In this document: positions 5,997 through 8,403 of the stretch, in pieces
How the letters are laid out: each line of letters starts with the position of its first letter
How positions within the stretch are numbered: position 1 is the stretch's first letter
From: CAVTAE01 sp051649365
GTDB lineage: Bacteria; Deinococcota; Deinococci; Deinococcales; Trueperaceae
Length of the DNA stretch: 8,403 nucleotides
Direction: 5' to 3'
Assembly (NCBI GenBank): GCA_051649365.1
Contig: JBOFGY010000277.1
Coordinates: 1-8,403 of the forward strand
Program-made: the position numbers and the translations under genes
The notes under the pieces: model-generated
The model's input: the letters and a program-made list of their open reading frames with translations, nothing else
Databases searched by the model: none
Told to the model about the DNA's origin: nothing

Positions 5997-6896
5997 CTAC
6001 GCGCCAGTTTGTTGCCACTGAACTTGATTATCCTCGAGCCTTACCTCCACGCGCTTCACCTCGCGCAGATAAGAAAGATAAGCTGTGACCGTACAAAGAT
6101 TCAGGTAATAACGCGGTAAATCCGTCATCGTGATATTCAGGGTTTTACAAACAGTTTGCAACACAGCTTCTGTACTCACGTTCATGCAAGCCTCCTCGAC
6201 CACACTCGCGGCGCGGTCAAACGCCGCGAGATTTTTTTCTATCAATGCTGCGACCTCGCTCGAGGGCTCACCGTGTCCAGGCAACACTGTTTTAATGTCT
6301 AAGGCTTTTAAGCGTTCAGCACTTTTAATCTGCCCCCCAATATTCTGACCAAACGGCAACGGATATTTCTCGAGCACCGACACACCAAAAAGTGCATCTG
6401 CGGCAATCAGCACATCGTCCACTTTTACAGACATCTGTACGTGTGCGTGACCAGACGTATCTATGATTTCAAGGTGTACACCCTGTAGCTCGAGTTCCCC
6501 TGCTTTCAGTTCATGGTCTACCCTACTTGGTTTTGCCAGCAACCACTTGGACATCAGTTCACTGAGAGGTTTTGCGCCGTTAAAGAGATAGATGGGCTCG
6601 AGGTAGGGCGTTTGCAAAATGGCACTTTCAAACGTTGGCGCGTAAACAGGTAGATGCGGATACTGGCGCAAGAGATAATCATTGCCACCGTAGTGGTCTG
6701 CGTGCGAATGCGTGTTGATAATAACGGCAGGCATTAGCCCTAAGCCCTCGCAGGCTTTTTTGATGTCTCGCCCGTAATCCTTGTCTTGACCCGTGTCCAC
6801 CAGAATTGCCTTGTTGTCTTGGGCTTTGACGATAGCGCAGTTCACGCCACCTGGAAGATAGAAAACCTTGTCACTTAATTGTTGAATCGTGCTCAT
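5997..6896 (-). CDS. glyoxalase II-like metallo-beta-lactamase-fold hydrolase
   Basis: A 299-residue cytosolic MBL-fold hydrolase. The binuclear metal site is complete: HSHADH (63-68), H150 in TSGHAH, D167 in IAADALF and H208 in PGHGEP. The N-terminal half (1-210) is the catalytic fold. Residues about 215-295 are mostly helical and look like the C-terminal winged-helix or helical extension seen in some MBL hydrolases, including those acting on thioesters or lactones. Nothing in the sequence fixes the substrate: a hydroxyacyl-thiol, lactone or other ester is possible. It is the first gene of a likely two-gene unit with the beta-CASP RNase, separated by 39 bp. The ATG has TACCTT 6 nt upstream and no Shine-Dalgarno. 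Five CTCGAG sites lie in the gene, four read as Leu-Glu. Confidence 0.88.
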   Translation of the reverse strand: MSTIQQLSDKVFYLPGGVNCAIVKAQDNKAILVDTGQDKDYGRDIKKACEGLGLMPAVIINTHSHADHYGGNDYLLRQYPHLPVYAPTFESAILQTPYLEPIYLFNGAKPLSELMSKWLLAKPSRVDHELKAGELELQGVHLEIIDTSGHAHVQMSVKVDDVLIAADALFGVSVLEKYPLPFGQNIGGQIKSAERLKALDIKTVLPGHGEPSSEVAALIEKNLAAFDRAASVVEEACMNVSTEAVLQTVCKTLNITMTDLPRYYLNLCTVTAYLSYLREVKRVEVRLEDNQVQWQQTGA

Positions 6897-6902
6897 AGCT
6901 TC

Positions 6903-6911
6903 AAGGTAACA
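6903..6911 (-). promoter_or_regulatory. extended -10 of a leaderless promoter for the MBL hydrolase
   Basis: TGT followed by TACCTT on the minus strand, then 6 nt (GAAGCT) and the ATG. This matches the phosphatase promoter, including the TGn extension. The heptamer array lies just upstream, in the -35 region. Confidence 0.5.
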
Positions 6912-6926
6912 AAAAGCACGGTGGCA

Positions 6927-6947
6927 GGTTTCGGGTTTCAGGTTTCA
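6927..6947 (-). promoter_or_regulatory. three tandem heptamers upstream of the MBL hydrolase promoter
   Basis: On the minus strand TGAAACC, TGAAACC and CGAAACC follow each other directly (6941-6947, 6934-6940, 6927-6933). They end 15 bp before the TGT of the extended -10 and so cover the -35 area. They may be binding sites for a regulator, or simply a short tandem repeat able to change copy number by slippage. Confidence 0.35.
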
Positions 6948-6978
6948 GAAAGAATAATGAGCCACAAAAAGCCAAGGG

Positions 6979-6996
6979 TTTAAGATGAGTCTTAAA
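6979..6996. repeat. inverted repeat TTTAAGA/TCTTAAA
   Basis: A 7-bp perfect stem (6979-6985 with 6990-6996) with loop TGAG. There is no T-run typical of a terminator. A smaller CTGGG/CCCAG stem occurs at about 7031-7042. The surrounding stretch (6950-7090) has no credible gene and no riboswitch that I could identify. Confidence 0.3.
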
Positions 6997-7094
6997 ACTT
7001 ATACAAATCGTTGAATGCGACTACTGCCCCCCTGGGACCCCAGCCAAAGCCTGACAGGTACAGACTTTCTTAGCTCTTTACACGGGAATCAGTT

Positions 7095-7139
7095 TTGCAT
7101 TTTTTATGCAATTTTATGAATATGTATGCAAATTATACT
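7095..7139 (+). promoter_or_regulatory. AT-rich promoter with phased TTGCAT/ATGCAA sites
   Basis: TTGCAT (7095-7100) and ATGCAA (7106-7111) form an inverted repeat. A second ATGCAA (7126-7131) lies exactly 20 bp from the first, about two helical turns. Directly after it is a near-consensus -10, TATACT (7134-7139). No good -35 is visible at the right distance, so the ATGCAA sites may bind an activator or repressor. Transcription would run toward the acetyltransferase gene, whose start is more than 400 bp away. Confidence 0.35.
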
Positions 7140-7229
7140 GTAACCTCGAGAAACCCTTTGTGAGAAAAAGGTCATAAAATAAGCCAATTTGTAAAAATTC
7201 CCAAATTTGCCACAAATGTAGCCTAAACC

Positions 7230-7283
7230 TTGACCGCATAAATAAAGATATGCTACTTTAAGCTAAGACGAGAAGAAAAGGAG
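7230..7283 (+). promoter_or_regulatory. promoter plus strong Shine-Dalgarno without a gene
   Basis: TTGACC (7230-7235), an 18-bp spacer and TACTTT (7254-7259) form a plausible sigma-70 promoter. AAGGAG (7278-7283), the best Shine-Dalgarno in the window, follows. The GTG at 7285 is only 1 nt away and its frame stops after 14 codons (TGA 7327-7329). The layout suggests the front end of a lost gene, or a long leader for the acetyltransferase at 7583. Confidence 0.35.
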
Positions 7284-7288
7284 CGTGA

Positions 7289-7492
7289 TTAGTTTCGAGA
7301 CAACCCTACAGTATGAGTTAACCAAATGAATCCTATTGCGGAATTGCAGCCAATGTAACTTTTAGCGATGCGCCAATAAATGGTTTCGGGAGGCCAAAAC
7401 TCTTGCGTGAAGGTTGTGGAGAAATCTAAGCCGACAGAGCCCCTTAAATAAGGGTTAAAAGTTAAAAGCTCTTTCGTCTCGGGTTGTTTCAC
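7289..7492 (-). CDS. hypothetical 67-residue ORF, doubtful
   Basis: A GTG-started frame on the minus strand encodes 67 residues with several aromatic residues (FWPPETIYWRI, IGFIWL) and no family I recognise. A G-rich GTGGGG overlaps the start region, but no clear Shine-Dalgarno or leaderless -10 is in place. It contains the small palindrome CCCTTAAATAAGGG (7441-7454). It may be chance in a low-complexity intergenic region or a remnant. It has no CTCGAG. Confidence 0.15.
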   Translation of the reverse strand: MKQPETKELLTFNPYLRGSVGLDFSTTFTQEFWPPETIYWRIAKSYIGCNSAIGFIWLTHTVGLSRN

Positions 7493-7514
7493 CCCACGAA
7501 CTCATACATTTATA

Positions 7515-7540
7515 GACGCTTTTCTTTAATAAAAAGCGTC
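7515..7540. repeat. 9-bp perfect inverted repeat upstream of the acetyltransferase
   Basis: GACGCTTTT (7515-7523) pairs with AAAAGCGTC (7532-7540) across an 8-nt loop. The stem ends 42 bp before the ATG at 7583. Neither strand has a T-run outside the stem, so it is not a classical terminator, although the T-rich arm could weaken elongation. An operator or an RNA stem in the leader are the alternatives. Confidence 0.45.
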
Positions 7541-7582
7541 ATAACCTCAGTCAAACGTTACTAAGGGTTTCCGACATACGTT

Positions 7583-8329
7583 ATGAGAGGCACTACTGTA
7601 TCCTCAATAGATTTCAGGATTATCAATATTCATCCTGAACACAAGTTAGAGGTGCGCGGAGTTATAGCCACAGCAAACGGCTACGACCCCAGCGACCCCG
7701 AAGTTCACACCGTCAATATAGACGAGCTTTTAGAAGAGTTCCCACAAGGTCAATTTGCTGCCGTTGTTTCTGAAAACGGGCAGGAAAAAGTTATCGGCGT
7801 GGGTATCACCATGCGGACGAGCTACCCTCCAACCGCCAAGCCAAAACCCTGGATGGAGATGTTAGGCGGCGAGTATGAAGTCAAGAACCACGAAGCAAAC
7901 GGTGACTGGCTTTACGGCATAGACATCGCCGTACTCCCTGAATACCAGGGTAATGGTGTCGCTGGCGCACTTTACAAAGCGCGTTTGGGTTTAGTGAGCA
8001 CGTATAACCTTAAAGGCTGGTATGCAGGCTGCTTGCCGATGGGGTATCACCACTATCAGGACATCATGACCCCGCATCAGTATGTGGGCAAAGTGGTTCG
8101 CGGTGAACTGCGCGACCCGACGATTAGCGTACAGATGCACCGAGGTCTTAAACCAATGGGCATTATTGAAAATTATTATGACGAAGAAAAAACGGGCGGC
8201 ATTGCAGTCTTGATGGTCTGGCAACCTGCCGATGCTTTACAAACCCAGGGCAAACGGCGTATGAAAGTACAGTCTTCTGTTAGACGAAATGTAGTGAGTA
8301 GTTATAACCATAGTCACAGGGTGTTATGA
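7583..8329 (+). CDS. GNAT-family N-acetyltransferase
   Basis: A 248-residue GNAT protein. The acetyl-CoA-binding motif A is clear: GIDIAVLPEYQGNGVAGALY (112-131), with QGNGVA at 122-127 as the Q/RxxGxG/A pyrophosphate loop. Downstream, YVGKVVRGELRDPTISVQ (167-184) and GGIAVLMVWQ (205-214) resemble the GNAT half of bifunctional GNAT/carbon-nitrogen hydrolase proteins. Here the hydrolase half is absent, and the protein ends in a basic tail (KRRMKVQSSVRRN, 224-236) that looks foreign to the fold. Acceptor substrate unknown. No good Shine-Dalgarno precedes the ATG; TACGTT abuts it directly, so the start is less certain. The next ORF overlaps by 4 bp (ATGA). It carries no CTCGAG, and neither of its Leu-Glu pairs uses it, unlike the central genes. 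Confidence 0.8.
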   Translation: MRGTTVSSIDFRIINIHPEHKLEVRGVIATANGYDPSDPEVHTVNIDELLEEFPQGQFAAVVSENGQEKVIGVGITMRTSYPPTAKPKPWMEMLGGEYEVKNHEANGDWLYGIDIAVLPEYQGNGVAGALYKARLGLVSTYNLKGWYAGCLPMGYHHYQDIMTPHQYVGKVVRGELRDPTISVQMHRGLKPMGIIENYYDEEKTGGIAVLMVWQPADALQTQGKRRMKVQSSVRRNVVSSYNHSHRVL

Positions 8330-8403
8330 GTCAAGTATTGACGTGCAATTTGCAGCAGTCGGCGGAAACAAGGGGCTACAGCCCCTTGTTCTGCTTGGTA
8401 GAC
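8326..8403 (+). CDS. partial ORF overlapping the acetyltransferase, runs off the right edge
   Basis: An ATG at 8326 overlaps the acetyltransferase stop in ATGA, the usual sign of translational coupling. The frame stays open to the window end: 26 codons beginning MSQVLTCNLQQSAETRG. I do not recognise it. It does not look like the start of a carbon-nitrogen hydrolase, which the GNAT family would lead one to expect. The second half is made of a strong hairpin (8367-8390), so the open frame may be chance across a dispersed repeat. Confidence 0.3.
   Translation, partial: MSQVLTCNLQQSAETRGYSPLFCLVD
8367..8390. repeat. 11-bp perfect hairpin, REP-like or terminator-like
   Basis: AACAAGGGGCT (8367-8377) pairs perfectly with AGCCCCTTGTT (8380-8390) around a 2-nt centre. 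It is the strongest stem in the window and GC-rich in its core. After the stem comes CTGCTTGG rather than a T-run, so termination would be weak unless the TTGTT arm helps. Its position 38 bp after the acetyltransferase stop suits a terminator or an intergenic palindromic repeat. Confidence 0.5.

Larger units (their letters stand above)
794..7150. repeat. dispersed highly iterated palindrome CTCGAG, 24 copies
   Basis: CTCGAG starts at 794, 1055, 1347, 1701, 2175, 2199, 2247, 2661, 2874, 2895, 3848, 4030, 4352, 4392, 5008, 5053, 5286, 5643, 6033, 6259, 6369, 6489, 6597 and 7145. That is 24 copies, where a random hexamer would occur about twice in this length. Twenty lie in genes and four between genes. 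In genes, 15 are read as CTC GAG (Leu-Glu) and 5 as xxC TCG AGx (Ser-Ser or Ser-Arg); the third frame is not used. Flanking bases vary, so the unit is the hexamer itself. None occurs in 1-793 or 7151-8403. Confidence 0.85.

Noticed and set aside
7051..7057. Single CTGACAG, the complement of the Pho-box-like unit
   Set aside because: No second copy at 11 bp, so it is likely chance.
7019..7075. Possible riboswitch or structured RNA around CCCCCCTGGGACCCCAG
   Set aside because: I compared it mentally with c-di-GMP, guanidine, fluoride and preQ1 classes and saw no core motif match; only a small stem is present.
7114..7239. 41-codon minus-strand ATG frame with TATCTT 5 nt upstream
   Set aside because: AT-rich DNA gives such hexamers often, the spacing differs from the 6-nt rule, and the product is not recognised.

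Overview
The window looks like ordinary chromosomal sequence from a bacterium of moderate GC content, with a trace of a mobile element at the left edge. Four protein-coding starts have a TAnnnT hexamer exactly 6 nt before the ATG and no Shine-Dalgarno sequence, the layout of leaderless mRNAs. This arrangement is well known in Deinococcus. Together with the gene families (a Thermus TTHA0252-like RNase, a HisN-type phosphatase) it makes a Deinococcota-like host a reasonable but unproven guess.

Layout. 2-97 (+): last 31 codons of an IS5-like transposase. 256-1026 (-): HisN-type histidinol/inositol phosphatase. 1236-3212 (-): membrane-bound HAMP-PAS-GGDEF-EAL protein, preceded by three CTGTCAG repeats spaced 11 bp apart that closely resemble a Pho box. 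3213-3679: intergenic region with several palindromes and a degenerate REP-like element, ending in an operator-like palindrome and a leaderless promoter. 3680-4312 (+): short-chain dehydrogenase lacking the usual catalytic Ser. 4329-4478 (+): orphan ORF fragment. 5997-6896 and 4512-5957 (-): two metallo-beta-lactamase-fold genes in apparent tandem, a glyoxalase II-like hydrolase followed by a beta-CASP RNase. 6897-7582: long AT-rich intergenic region with promoter-like and palindromic elements, and a good Shine-Dalgarno with no real gene behind it. 7583-8329 (+): GNAT acetyltransferase, overlapped by 4 bp by an ORF that runs off the right edge through a strong hairpin.

The most unusual signal is not a gene. 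The 6-bp palindrome CTCGAG occurs 24 times, against about 2 expected for equal base composition, in genes and between them. All 24 lie between 794 and 7150 and none in the outer flanks. It behaves like a highly iterated palindrome comparable in concept to cyanobacterial HIP1.

The genes do not form one pathway. Only the two MBL genes look like an operon. The second most notable point is the suggested link between phosphate limitation and cyclic-di-GMP turnover through the Pho-box-like repeats.
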